Source: Amia ocellicauda (taxonomy: Eukaryota; Chordata; Actinopteri; Amiiformes; Amiidae). Taken from it: a DNA stretch of 64,000 nucleotides. Under the pieces are notes generated by a model that worked only from the letters and a program-made list of their open reading frames with translations, had not been told where the DNA came from and did not search any database. The translations under genes and the position numbers were made by a program. Shown piece after piece: positions 49,277 through 63,727 of the stretch. How positions within the stretch are numbered: position 1 is the first letter of the stretch; every line of letters begins with the position of its first letter. The stretch is from assembly GCF_036373705.1 (NCBI RefSeq), contig NC_089852.1:490501-554500 (forward strand). The letters run 5' to 3'.

Positions 49277-49833
49277 CAGTTTTTTACAATCACGTTGGCA
49301 CTCATTTCAGAACCTTGATGTAATTTTTCAAAACTCTAGACACAAAACTCTGATGACAGGCTGTCCAATGTTCGAAACACTGCATTGTGCATTCATATCT
49401 TTAAAGTAATCTTGCACTTGCAGAATCATTGGTTCAAATAACTAATTTATCATGAAATATCTTAGGAACATTAATATAGATCACCCACACAAAAGATACT
49501 GATAGTTTCACTGTGTAGTTGATCGTACATCATTAAATATTGTAGTACAAAATATGTGATACATGTTTCATTTTGGTATTCACGTAAATACATCACTGTA
49601 AAAGGACTAGTAGAGAGAATACTACAGACACAGTGGAATCATTGAACAAAATCTGAAATGTATTGATGCAATACAATCAAATCACAATATAGGTTTCTTT
49701 GAATCAAAGCAAAAATAATTAGCTATAAAAAAGAAAAAAACTACAGTAAAAAGTAAACTGCAGTGTTCCTCACCTGGCTTATTGTAAAAAGCAAAACAAA
49801 GGATTGATTACTGTTCTTCTATATTTCTTTCTT

Positions 49834-51316
49834 CTATATCAACTCTGTCTTGTGGATTTGGCCACAGGTTCTCATCCACATCACAATGGACGTTTTCATT
49901 AGCCAAACATCTTGGGAAGAGTTTTCGGGCACGCTGCATCCACACCTGACACTGGTCTGCCGTGATGTCATTGCATGTGTTATCCATGGCCTGGAGAAAG
50001 GTGACTTGTTCGTGAGGGCGCCTATCATATACCTTCCACCTCCATGTGGAGAAAATTCCTCAATTGGGTTAAGGAAAGGAGAGTATGGGGGTAAGTACAG
50101 GGTGGTAAATTGTGGATGGGCCTGAAACCATGCTTGCAGCATTTGAACATGATGGAACCTGACATTATCCCACACAATGACATAGGTCACACCATCAGCT
50201 CTACAGACCTGATTTAGCTCATCAAGGAAGGTTACAAGGAGAGCTGCATTATATGATCCAATGTGAGGTCTGCGTCCCACCACACCATCTTCCGATAGAT
50301 GCACACATGCTGATGTTGGCCCCACGTTGTCCAGGTACTTGGATGGTTGCCCGCTGGCCAATGAAATTCCAACTTCTCCTCCTTGTCTTGGCCAGGGTGA
50401 AGCCTGCCTCACCCAAAAAGATGAATTTTCATGGTTTTCGTCAGCATCCAGCTCCATCACCCTCTAAAAAGACATTTTGGAAAGAGAATTACTGATTACA
50501 ATGATGTAGAATTTTGGGGGAATTTTGTACAACAGGCATCTTGAAACTGAACATACCTGAACATACTCAGCCCTCAGCTGCTTCACTCTGTCTGCATTTC
50601 TTTCAAAAGGCACACGGTATCGCTGTTTTAGAGACACCTGCTGCCTTCTCAGCATGCGTGCAATAGTCGGCAAAATTATGGCTTCCATATTGTTCAACAT
50701 GTTGTCATTGTCCAAGATGTGCTGCCAAATGTCCGTAAGGCAAATATAATTTCTGTTCCGAAGCAAACTGACCACAGCTGCTCTTGTTGGTCAGTCAGAA
50801 TTTTGCCTCTGCCTCCCCTATTTGGCCTCGTCTCTATTCTGCAGGGAAATAACAGTGAGAACACATTCAGTCACATCACTTACTCTGTGGTACACATTGG
50901 CATGCAGTATACAGTCATTTGACAATTGAGAATAGCCTAATGTTTAGTGCATGCTGAAGACTTACTGGTTCTCATTGCGGAAACTTCTGATGATCGAGGT
51001 TTGGTTGAATCATTGTTGCTGCCTCAGTCATTGTCATGCCACGATTTATGACATGGTCTACAATTATTGCTCGGATTTCATTGGACACTCTTTGCTGTTG
51101 CTACCACTGTCTTGGTCCGTGGCCTTGTCCTCTACCACGTCCCCCCACACTTCTCAAACGAGGCCCACGACCACCTCTCAGAAGGGGTGTTTGTCCCCTG
51201 CCATTCCTTTGACCACCACATCTTCCTCGTCTTCCTCCTCCCACTGCTTGACCTCTATTGTGACCTGGATCACCTGCCAGCTCCTTGTTATCGCTGTGTT
51301 GTTGAGGTGGATCCAC
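49834..51316 (-). pseudogene. Degraded DDE transposase of the 49277-52165 element
   Basis: Pieces in order on the minus strand: a Gly/Arg-rich N-terminal stretch (51316-51101), an HTH-like segment (QRVSNEIRAIIVDHVINRGM, about 51105-50960), a linker (GGRGKILTDQQE, about 50810), a second segment (50775-50560 region), and the catalytic part (50460-49834). The last has VIVWDNVRFHH and LPPYSPFLNPIEEF, the second Asp and the Glu of a DDE triad spaced by about 35 residues. A short intron of roughly 100 bp (GTATGT donor near 50560, TTTTTAG acceptor near 50467) separates the last two. Frame breaks occur near 50790 and within 50420-50330, so it is non-functional. Confidence 0.8.
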
Positions 51317-51796
51317 TCATTTCACTATATACTCGTACCACAATGTGAAATCAATCATCAGTAACGAGTTGGCAGTATTGGAAAAGCAATTACAAGGGCC
51401 TGCATACATACAGTAATGTCAAATCTGAAAACATGGTCTGGAAAAGTGGCACATGGGACCCTAGAAACAGTGTCTGATAAAGAATGATGATGAAATATTA
51501 CATCCATAGATAATATAGTCTAGTTGGTTCATGTTCCACGGTAATTGGTGTCAATGGATCTCATTATCCTGAAACTTTCATGATCTAAACATGGAATATT
51601 GTTTGTCAGTTTCCATAAAACTATGCATTAAGAGTAATGCAACACTTATCATTCTGAGCAGCTGTATCAACTGATAGTTAGATCATTGTAATGAAATGAA
51701 TAGACAGTCATCTCAGATGTAATGTGTGAATTGCATTTTGAAATGGTAATACTTTGATGTTAAGTTGTGACATTTTGAACAGCTGATTTTAGTTCA

Positions 51797-51999
51797 ATTA
51801 CATTACATTACATTACTTGTCATTTAGCTGATGCTCTTATCCAGGGCGACTTACATTTGTACCCATTTATACAGTTGGGCAGTTTACTGGAGCAAACTAA
51901 GTGAAGTACCTTGCTCAAGGGTACAACAGCCCTGCCCCACCCAGGATTTCAACCCACAACCTTCCAGAGTCCAGAGCCCTAACCACTGCTCCCTCAATG
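51797..51999 (-). mobile_element. tRNA-derived SINE nested in the DDE transposon
   Basis: Read on the minus strand, the unit starts GGAGCAGTGGTTAGGGCTCT with A-box-like TGGTTAGGGCTCTGG and B-box-like GTGGGTTGAAATCC. It continues with TTGAGCAAGGTACTTCACTT and the shared fish tail AAGTCGCCCTGGATAAGAGC, and ends in four TAATG repeats. A possible 5-bp target duplication, TCAAT, flanks it. About 205 bp. Confidence 0.8.
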
Positions 52000-52167
52000 A
52001 ACAAATGATCTGAGGTTGATGTGTATTGTATCCAAGCAATTGGAAAAAAGTGTTAGAGTTTTGAAAAATGTGCATTTTGATCATCGGGTGTGAGTTTTGT
52101 GTCTAGAATTTTGAAAAATGACATCAAGGTTCTGAAATGAGTGCCAACGTGATTGTAAAAAACTGTA

Positions 52168-54340
<2,173 letters not shown>

Positions 54341-54597
54341 TCGACAGAAGCTTCCAGTCCACCGACGTTAAATACAGGTCAGCTTGAGTTTTTATAATGG
54401 ACTTCTATAAAGGGGACATTTTCGTCTTCTTTTGATATCGATTCATAAACTGACCTTATATTTAAAAAGACACTAATGTGTCAAGTGAAAAAACAGCTGG
54501 GACAAGTTTGTTGTGCTATTCCAGGAAACATCTTTTACACGTACTTCACGTACTTGGACACGTGAATTATCGATAGGGAAATTACCCAGTTTGGGGT

Positions 54598-54606
54598 TAT
54601 ATAAAG
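54598..54606 (+). promoter_or_regulatory. TATA box of a candidate TCAF promoter
   Basis: TATATAAAG, preceded by CACGTG (E-box) at 54560-54565. About 25-30 bp downstream a short GC-rich stretch (AGCAGCCCTGCAGCTCC) runs to CAAGAAAG/GTTTGC at 54667, a weak possible donor. TCAF coding exon 1 starts at an acceptor (57270), so an upstream non-coding exon is expected. The distance and the DIRS remnant between them leave this uncertain. Confidence 0.3.
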
Positions 54607-54699
54607 CTCACTCCAGCAGCCCTGCAGCTCCTATAGCCGGCGCATCCTCTCAGAAGAGCAAGAAAGGTTTGCTTTGCATTTGTATTTTATGTTGAATCT

Positions 54700-56040
54700 G
54701 TAGCTGTAGCTGTGTAGGGTCCTGCAGGAAACAGTTGTGCACTATAATAGACGGGTTTACATTGTAATACTCAAAATACGCTTTTTATTATGATCATGTG
54801 TTTCCTGTTCCATGCCTGATTGCTTTAACTGGACTTTAACTATCAATGTTTAGCAATGACTGTAAACAGTTTGATATTTTTCCATAGATTCTCAATCAGA
54901 GGTCAGCGACACTCATTACGAACTGTATTGACTCACTTATACTAACATACAATGGGGGTGTCTCCTCGTTACTTTAATAAACAGGTGAATAAACTGTAAT
55001 CATTGTAATAATGCCTAAACATTAGCGACCCAAGTTTCCCACAGGTCCGGCACCAACACAGACTGGACACGGTGCACTCGGCACACTGGGCTCAAACCAT
55101 TATAGGTGCTGCAGCTCCTGGACTGAACTGAGACAGAGCCTCACAGAGACAGGATCTTGGGTGGAAGGACGCGGGGCTTCATCCTGGTATTGCAGGAGCA
55201 GACTGGGGTTGACTGGGAGGGCAGTGTTGCTGAAAGCTGGACCGAGCTCTTTTTACCAGCTTTTAATGTCTTTTTAAGTGATTTGATGGTGTAGATTTCG
55301 TGTTTTTTATAAGGGGATCGCGATCCAACAGAATTACCAAATCCAATTCCAGTGCTCTTTAGCACTCCTGCCTGTATTGGACACTGTCGGTATTGCAGCC
55401 GAAATCTGTATTCAGAATTGACTATACGAGGGGAGTTGGATAGAAAGGCTAAAAGCTTAGATCACAAGCAGCACCTAGACCAGAGTAAGGGGGTTTGGGC
55501 GGTGGTTAAGCTACTCTTACAGTGGCTTGCCTGATTCACAGGGTGCTTCAGTGATTTAATATATTTGACTTTTAACTTTTCATTTTTGCCCATTTTTTAT
55601 TTTAATTTGCAATCCCAGGGACACCCGCACCCGGGGACACACATGGAAATTGGGCTTCAAGGCATTCAAGACAGAAAACAGGAGACACTTCAATTCCCAA
55701 TAACTAAGTGATAAGGATCCTATCCAGTCTGTTTTTGAATGTTCCCACATTGTTTCTTCAGCCACATCGCTGGGGAGTTTGTTCAGATTGTGACGCCTCT
55801 CTGTGTGAAGAAGTGCCTCCTGTTTTCTGTCTTCACATCATGAGATACCAAAAGCACTTGGAGCAGTGTTTGCAGTCCCATTGTGTGTGTTTTTGTTTTT
55901 ACGTTGTGTTGCAATTTTTGTGGCTCTGGGTGGAAAGGGGGAGATTCAGCGGAACTTGTGTTACAATATGTTTCTCTTGGAAATTATTTTCTTTGAGTTC
56001 ATACTGCAAGCCATGGAGACCTGGGGGGGAGCGTGTACCG
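54700..56040. other. Unassigned sequence upstream of TCAF
   Basis: Holds an inverted pair of a common interspersed repeat: 55613-55693 (minus) and 55740-55850 (plus), sharing CTGTGTGAAGAAGTGCCTCC / ACAGAAAACAGGAG features. No coding exon was recognised. Confidence 0.45.
55613..55850. repeat. Interspersed repeat in head-to-head arrangement
   Basis: GGGGACACACATGGAAATTG and AGACAGAAAACAGGAG (minus sense) are followed by CTGGGGAGTTTGTTCAGATT and TGTGAAGAAGTGCCTCCTGT (plus sense). The second reads into TTTTCTGTCTTCA, the complement of the first. It looks like two partial copies of one family in opposite directions. Confidence 0.45.
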
Positions 56041-56960
56041 GAGCTGGACAAGGGTGTGGTTCCTAGAACAGTCTTAAACCAATGCGGAAGGGGCCGATCC
56101 TAAGACTGTGGTTAGGGAGCTTTCTGGAAAGTCTGTCTGGAGAGGAGTCCACAGCATGTGGACGGAGCCCAATGAAATTCTCCACATCAACGCATTGGAA
56201 CTGCAGGCTGCATTTCTGGGCCTTCAGCACTTGTCTGTCCTGTGGAACTGGCTCATGCTGGTGCTGATTCAGGCAGACGAAGCATCCATAGAGGCCTATG
56301 TCCATAGGCAGGCATGGCTGCAGTTGCCGATGCTTAACCTTCTGCTTTGCAAGCTTATTCTCTGGGCTCAGCCTCACTTGCTCTCAGTCAGAGCAGTTCA
56401 CCTCTCGGGTCTGGCCAACACAGTGGTGGACTTTCTGTTGACAGACATCCCCTGACCTCAGACTGGCGCATCCACCCACAGGTGGTACAGCACACTTGGG
56501 ACCGGTTTGACAGGGTGAGTGTAGATCTCTATAAATCCCAAGAATCCACTCACTACCCACTAAGGTTTTTCTGCTCAAGACCCAGTCATCTCGTTGGGGT
56601 TCAACGCACAAGCCCAAAGGTGGCTGCGCAATGTCCTCTGTTTTTCCTCCATTCCCACGCCACCTGGCATTGCTGGAGAAGATCAGGAGAGAGAAAACTA
56701 CAGTGTTGTTAGTTTCTCCCAGTTGGCCTTGGGGACTGTGATTGTCAGCCTTCGGTCTGGTGCTTGTGGGGACCCCTGGTGAATCCCCTGCAAGTGCATC
56801 TTCTGTCTCAAGTTCTTCGGGACCGGCTCTTGGCCCGAGGGCTGTCAGAAGAGCCCCCTCTATGATGTCCCAGTACTCTGATCGCTGGCAGTTTCCAGAT
56901 GTCCTGTCCTACTGCATTGTGGATGGCTGGACGCTAATGCAACTATACATGTTGCATTGC
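56040..56960 (+). pseudogene. DIRS-type retrotransposon remnant (RNase H to C-terminal part)
   Basis: Conceptual translation over several frames gives HINALELQAAFLGLQHLSVL, then WAQPHLLSVRAVHLSGLANT with VVDFLL, then WRIHPQVVQHTWDRFDRVSV with DLYKSQESTHYPLRFF. This is the layout of the RNase H and following region of fish DIRS-like retroelements. The integrity is poor, with several stops and frame changes. No reverse transcriptase core or terminal repeat is seen. It lies just upstream of the TCAF exon. Confidence 0.65.
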
Positions 56961-57270
56961 TTTGTCCTGGGCTCTGTTTGAAGGGGCTCCTGTACATGAA
57001 AGGCAGCAGAATTCCATCCTCTGATGCTACAGACATGATGTAGAAAAACACATGGCTTTGGCCGCACTAAGAAACTCCGAAATAAAGAGAAAAATGTCAA
57101 TGAAATACTCTAAAATTATTAATTGATCAACAAATGTTTTTTTTTTAAGATTGGGAAGGACAGGCGGTGCATTTTAGGACTTATGCTTCAGAAGAGGAGG
57201 GAGGATGTGAAGGTCTGAGACAGTAGGATTTACTATTATTTCACTCTTCTCATGTTTTGTTCTCCTGCAG

Positions 57271-57907
57271 GCAATCCAGTGGCCTGAAGCATGGACCCCA
57301 ACTCTGTCTACAGTCAGCTGGTTAGAGGCATTGCAGAGCTCGACTACAACTTGAGCTCAGTGCCCTGCCAGCTGCTCCTGTCCGGCAATGCCTCTGTGCC
57401 CGTGTCTGTGAATAACTCTGGGCAAGTTCTAGTGGCCGCCTCTCAGTATGGTAAGGGCCGGGTGGTGGTTCTATCCCATGAGACCTACCTCACTCACCCG
57501 AATTTCACATGCCTCGTGCAAAATGCCGTGCTGTGGCTGCAGTCCAAACCGGGGGCTATAGTGGGCATCCAGAATCAATATGCCTCCCTGTTGCAGCGTC
57601 TGGTGGAGGTGGGCTGCAATGTGAAGTCAGTGTCTGACTATGAGAGATCCCTTGATGTTTACTGCTGTAACGCCTACGAGGAGCAGACAGCAGAGGAGCT
57701 GGTCCAGTTTGTGAAGGCGGGGGGCGGCCTTCTTATTGGGGGTCAAGCCTGGCACTGGGCCAGCACACATCCCGAGGAAGACATCCTGGAGGCCTTTCCA
57801 GGGAACAGAGTGACCGGTGTCACTGGCATCTATTTTACGTGGATATACGGGGAGAAGGGGGTGTTCCGTTTATCAAAAGAAATGCCATCCAGTACAATCT
57901 ATGTTCG
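57271..57907 (+). CDS. TCAF (FAM115) protein, coding exon 1 (residues 1-206)
   Basis: The gene encodes a TRPM8 channel-associated factor family protein. In mammals TCAFs bind TRPM8 and alter its gating and surface level. This exon follows TTCTCCTGCAG and has ATG at 57291. It covers the first of two related N-terminal modules: VPCQLLLSGN, GQVLVAASQYGKGRVVVLSH (residues about 44-63), YCCNAYEEQTAEELVQF and GGGLLIGGQAWHW. It ends at CG/GTGAGT in phase 2. Six exons here give 830 codons; human TCAF1 has about 921, so only the C-terminal ~90 residues lie outside the window. Paralogous TCAFs are common in fish, so no number is assigned. Confidence 0.93.
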
Positions 57908-58290
57908 GTGAGTATTCCAGTCACAAGAAATGTATTCAGTTTTGTCCGCAGTGTTGGCTATAAAATTAAGTACCTTTCGCTTGTGAACATGCTGATATCT
58001 ATTTTTATACCTGAAGAACAAAACTCCACTCATGTAGTCTTATTTCAATATCCTATACATTCGATCGGCATCAGAGCTCATGGGAAGTATCGTGGTGAAG
58101 CCTAAACCGTCCCCAATGCAATCTTCATTGATAGACTAAATGATTACAACTCAGAAATGGTTTAATTAATTACAACCAAAGGTCTGGCATGATCCGAGGG
58201 CGCACGGTCAGATTGGGGGTGCAGCACTGCTCCTCTGCTTTGCTGTGTCTGGTGGTTAAAGACTTTGTTTCTCCTCCCTGGTTGGGTCAG
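57908..58290 (+). other. TCAF intron 1
   Basis: A 383-bp intron, GTGAGT to GGGTCAG. Nothing recognised inside. Confidence 0.8.
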
Positions 58291-59276
58291 GCATGGCAAG
58301 AACATCCGACGGGACCTGAGCTTCCTTCTGGAGGGGGTGGATGAATTCCAGTTGAACTGTCCCAGTGTTCCCTCGGCTCTGCTGGTCCACGGGCCTCTGG
58401 CGTTCTCCATTGCCCAGGACAGCCATGCCCGTACACTTTTTGCGGCGGCCCACTTTGGTCGAGGGCGTGTAGTAGTGGCTCCCCATGAGATCTACCTGAG
58501 CCATCCGCCCCTGCGGAGGTTCATGTCGAATGCCGTGCGCTGGCTGGCAGGCGAATGCAATCCAGAGAAGAAGGTCTATGTGAACAGAAAACTGCAGCAT
58601 CTCTATGACAACCTCCAAGGGGAGGGGTTTGTCTGCATGCTGTCTGAGCTGACAGACGGGGCGGGGGTGTACTGCTGCACTTCATACAGTGACTACCAGG
58701 CAGAGGAGATCCATCAGTTTGTGGCTGAAGGTGGGGGGCTGCTCATAGGGGGGCACTCCTGGTCGTGGTCCTACAGACACACGCAGGACGCCCTGGCTGG
58801 ATACCCCGGGAACAAGATCCTCAATCGCTTTGGAATCGGGATCCTGTCGTCCACCATGGATGGCATCATCTACAAGGCCCCCAGCACCACAGAAGCCGAG
58901 GGTTATTACCACTTCCGCAAAGCTCTGGCCCAAGTCACGGCTCATGTCCGCCGGATGGGCTCCCTGGCTGGGCTGACGGCCCCATGGTTGGACGCACTGG
59001 CAAGGGACTGTGCTTCTTACCTGCGGATGGGAGCGGACCAGAGCCCCCAGTACAGAGCCGTGCTGCAGGAGCTGACCCAGCTTGTGCTGAAGGCCGGGAT
59101 TCCTCAGGTTAGCAAAGAACATCCCATTAAAGGTTCGTCAGAAAAGATCCTACTCTTCCTTGCCTCTGAACTGTTCAAAGTGCTGCCCGACCCAGGTGTA
59201 CTGATGTCGGCCACGGGGGCCACGCTGCTGCACACGGTGCCACTCGTACACATCCTCATCGATGGATCCAATGAAG
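58291..59276 (+). CDS. TCAF protein, coding exon 2 (second N-terminal module and linker)
   Basis: A long 986-nt exon, phase 2 to phase 1, completing the Arg codon. It holds the second copy of the N-terminal module: VPSALLVHGP, FAAAHFGRGRVVVAPHE, GVYCCTSYSDYQAEEIHQF and EGGGLLIGGHSWSW. These align with the motifs of exon 1, showing internal duplication. Residues about 410-530 form the linker to the C-terminal region. Its translated sequence is uninterrupted. Confidence 0.94.
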
Positions 59277-59521
59277 GTATGAATGCATGTATTACAAACA
59301 TAAAAAGTAGCATTTAAATTTATGTTAGTGACTCTTAACTTCAGAAGAAAAGCCACACACTCCTTTAACACACCAAAAGGAGTGTGCAGCTTTTAATTTC
59401 TTCTGATACTTTGTCCTTAGCTGGCACCTCCGTTAATATTGGGTGTGCGTCTTTCTTTAGTGACTGTTAAATTAAAATGCTAAAGATTTGTAGTCAAATG
59501 TATTGTGTTGTTTTTACCCAG
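59277..59521 (+). other. TCAF intron 2
   Basis: A 245-bp intron, GTATGA to TTTTTACCCAG. Nothing recognised. Confidence 0.8.
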
Positions 59522-59616
59522 GTAGTGAAGCGTGGAGGAGCACTGGTCTGTATGTCCCTCCAGGTATGAAAACCACTGTCTGCATGCCTCCAGCTGTGAT
59601 CGGGAAATGGTGGAAG
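59522..59616 (+). CDS. TCAF protein, coding exon 3 (95 nt)
   Basis: Encodes SEAWRSTGLYVPPGMKTTVC and MPPAVIGKWWK, the start of the beta-rich domain before the M60-like region. TCAF family members share an STGLYxPPG pattern here. The donor is AAG/GTAAAC. The exon ends in phase 0 and joins exon 4 across a transposon-filled intron. Confidence 0.9.
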
Positions 59617-59854
59617 GTAAACAAAACCATAAAATACTGTCTGGTTTATATATATATATATATATATATATAATGAAGGATCAGCTTCCCTGTACCGCCT
59701 AAACCTCTGATTGCTTGTTGTTCCGGCGTCTCCCTTGTCTCTTCTTAACCCAGAAACACACACACCAGTTATATGGAGAAACGCCATGGCGTGTATTAAT
59801 TTTAAACAAAAACAAACAAACAGAACCCAACTCATCTCTGTGTCTTCAAATATA

Positions 59855-61260
<1,406 letters not shown>

Positions 61261-61386
61261 CCCTGAAGAGGCTCTAACAACATGGCCACCTTGACTTCAG
61301 CCTCCTTACCCAAGATGGAGTGCACCTTCCTCCACCCCCAGGGTCTTAGAGCCTCCCAATTCACTTATAAGAATGTACACTCCATC

Positions 61387-61389
<3 letters not shown>

Positions 61390-61430
<41 letters not shown>
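61390..61430. repeat. TA microsatellite beside a Tc1 insertion
   Basis: About 20 TA repeats end just before the second Tc1 element. Confidence 0.9.
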
Positions 61431-61433
<3 letters not shown>

Positions 61434-61440
61434 CTATATA

Positions 61441-62194
61441 CAGACAGGTGACATATTAAAGGAAAAACCTGAATAAATGAGCGGAGGAACATAACGAATG
61501 CAGATGCTTCCAAACAGGTGTACTGCATGATACAATGAAGCAATTAACATCCTATCCTGCTCTGTGGCATGTATATAAATGCTGAGCAGGCCCAGTTGAC
61601 CTCGATTTTGGATCCAGATGGCAAGAGGAAAGTATCTAAGTGACTTTGAAAGAGGGGTCATTATTGGGGCACCATAGGCACTGGTCTACAGAGATGTGGA
61701 AAAAGTGATATGGTCAGATGAGTCATCCTTCACCAGATTTGCAGTGACCCTTCCCTCTAAGGGGACAAGTGGACTATCATAATATCATGACAGAGTGATC
61801 ACCTTTATCCTATGGTGACACATTTCTCTCCTGATGGGAGTGGTCTCTTCCAGGATGACAATGCCCCATCCACAGGGCACGAGGGTCACTGAATGGTGTG
61901 ATGAGTATGAAAATGATGTGACTCATATGCTATGGCCTTCCCAGTCACCAGATTTCAACCCAATTGAACACCTATGGGAGCTTGTGGACCGACGTGTTAG
62001 ACAGCGCTCTCCACCACCATCATCAAAACCCCAAATGAGGGAATATATTTTGGAAGAATGGTGTTCATCCCTCCAGTAGAGTCCAGAGACTTGTAGAATC
62101 TGTGCCAAGAGCATTGGAGCTATTCTGGTGGCTCATGGTGCCCAACACCTTACTGAGATACTTTATGTTGGGGTTTTAATTTGTCCCCCGTCTG
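61441..62194 (+). mobile_element. Second Tc1-like transposon, internally deleted
   Basis: TIRs are CAGACAGGTGACATATTAAA at 61441 and the inverted TTTAATTTGTCCCCCGTCTG ending at 62194, with TA on both sides (61439-61440, 62195-62196). The 754-bp copy is about half the length of an autonomous Tc1. It retains [17 protein letters not shown] at about 61618, DVEKVIWSDESSFTRFAVT near 61695, and [19 protein letters not shown] at about 61935, with stops and frame changes between. Non-autonomous. Confidence 0.85.
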
Positions 62195-62507
62195 TAGTTG
62201 GTTAATAGTAATGGGAAGAAGTGGTGCTTGCTTTTGTTTGTTGCAAAAACAGCTGGAGAGATTAGATCTGCTCTTGCGATTTGTCCTCTAAAGGTCAGGT
62301 AACAGTCATGTATGAATCTATGGAGCAGAGATGAGGTTGCAGTCATGTGCAGGTTTTTTCCCTGTGGCTCTGAAGCCAGGCAGTGGGCCACTCTGTTCCT
62401 CTCAGGCTGCAGGTTCTCCCTGCTCGTGTTACACCTGATCGCTCAGTCATGGCAGGGAACTGTCTGCATGTGAGGCTGACCCAGGTGTGTCGCTCTATGG
62501 GCCGCAG

Positions 62508-62721
62508 GTGCAGGTTGGCTGTCACACGGATAATCTGGGGAAAAAGGATGAGCTGAAGCGAGCGCCCGTGGTGACGCAACGCTTTGACATCAGCACAGAG
62601 AGGGTGACGGTGTCCAGCCTGTGGGGGGGGCTGCTCTACATTGTTGTGCCCAAGGGCAGCCAGCTGGGCAAGGTGGACGTCATTGTGGAGGATGCCGTGC
62701 GGGCCCCCTACTTCCGGGCTG
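62508..62721 (+). CDS. TCAF protein, coding exon 4
   Basis: Encodes VQVGCHTDNLGKKDELKRAP, then RFDISTERVTVSSLWGGLLY and IVVPKGSQLGKVDVIVEDAV. The GCHTD and WGGLLYIxVP motifs are strongly conserved in TCAF proteins. The donor is G/GTATGC, phase 1. Confidence 0.93.
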
Positions 62722-62958
62722 GTATGCAGATTCATGCAGAGAAGAGTACCTGTCTGTCTTCCTCGCCTCTCAGGGTGTCTCTTGTCTGTCTGCCTGTCTT
62801 TCTGTGTAAAACTTTAAATCCTGCTTGGTGTTGACTAATTTGTGTAATTCACACACATCAAGTGCATGTCAACGAACACAACATCCTCCCATCAATAGTG
62901 TGTCATCTCTGCTGCTGCAGTCAGTGTTTTGCCAAGTGTGTGTGTGTTGTGGCTGCAG
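62722..62958 (+). other. TCAF intron 4
   Basis: A 237-bp intron, GTATGC to GGCTGCAG. Nothing recognised. Confidence 0.8.
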
Positions 62959-63198
62959 GTGAGAGCAGTGTGTCGCAGTGGGAGACCTCAGTGCGTCACT
63001 ACCCTGCGCCCTGGGCAGAGCTGGAGACTGACAATGTGATCCTCACGGTGCCATCAGAGAGTGTGAGACACCTGGACGACCCCGAGCCCCTGCTGTCCCT
63101 CTGGAACAGGATCATGGAGGGTGTGGCCAAGCTGGCCGCCACAGCACGGCGCTTCCCCAGGCCAGAGCGCATAGTGGCGGACGTCCAGATCTCTGCTG
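62959..63198 (+). CDS. TCAF protein, coding exon 5
   Basis: Encodes ESSVSQWETSVRHYPAPWAE, LETDNVILTVPSESVRHLDD and PEPLLSLWNRIMEGVAKLAA, then ERIVADVQISA. In the family this leads into the M60-like metallopeptidase domain. The donor is G/GTGAGT, phase 1. Confidence 0.94.
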
Positions 63199-63389
63199 GT
63201 GAGTACTGCTCTGCACTGTAGTACACTGTGGTACTCCGCACTGGGCTGCTATTACTCCAAATCTTTAAAGAGCAAAATACCTTGACTGTCTCTGATATGA
63301 CTGTCTATGTGGGTGAATTGTCTGCCACACTGTGACACCTCCCAACTCTTCTTTTGTCCCTGATTTTCCTTCCCACCTCATTGTGCAAG

Positions 63390-63727
63390 GCTGGATGCAT
63401 TCTGGCTACCCAGTCATGATACACTTGGGATCTGTGCGCGAAATTGCGCAGTTTGAGTTCATGAGAAGTAATGGTATCTGGGGCCCCATCCACGAACTGG
63501 GCCACAACCAGCAGAGAGCATTGTGGGAGATCCACCCCCACACCACCGAGGCCACTTGCAACCTTTGGTCGGTCTACATCCACGAGAACGTCCTGGGGAT
63601 GCCAAGGCACGAGGCTCATGGACAACTGACCCCCGACAGACGAAAGCAGAGGATTAAAGACTACATCAACCATGGAGCCAAGCTGGACGACTGGTTTGTG
63701 TGGACTTGCCTGGAAACCTACTTGCAG
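63390..63727 (+). CDS. TCAF protein, coding exon 6 (M60-like zinc-protease motif)
   Basis: After a GTGCAAG acceptor the exon encodes GWMHSGYPVM, then GIWGPIHELGHNQQRALWEI and HPHTTEATCNLWSVYIHENV. HELGH at about residues 752-756 is an intact HExxH zinc motif; Glu771, 15 residues after the second His, is a candidate third ligand under the M60 pattern HExGH-X(8-28)-E. It ends at TTGCAG/GTAAAG. The C-terminal ~90 residues of the family are outside the window. Mammalian TCAFs are generally regarded as non-catalytic channel partners; this copy could be active. Confidence 0.93.

Larger units (their letters stand above)
49277..52165 (-). mobile_element. IS630/Tc1-mariner superfamily transposon, full length, TA-flanked
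   Basis: Terminal inverted repeats of about 75 bp begin CAGTTTTTTACAATCACGTT at 49277. The matching inverted copy ends at 52165. TA dinucleotides flank both ends (49275-49276 and 52166-52167), the target duplication of this superfamily. The 2.9-kb element carries a degraded transposase on the minus strand and a nested SINE at about 51797-51999. Internal TIR differences are few, so both ends have been preserved. Confidence 0.85.

Noticed and set aside
58682..59122. 146-codon minus-strand frame across TCAF exon 2
   Set aside because: It is a shadow of the strongly conserved + strand TCAF exon.
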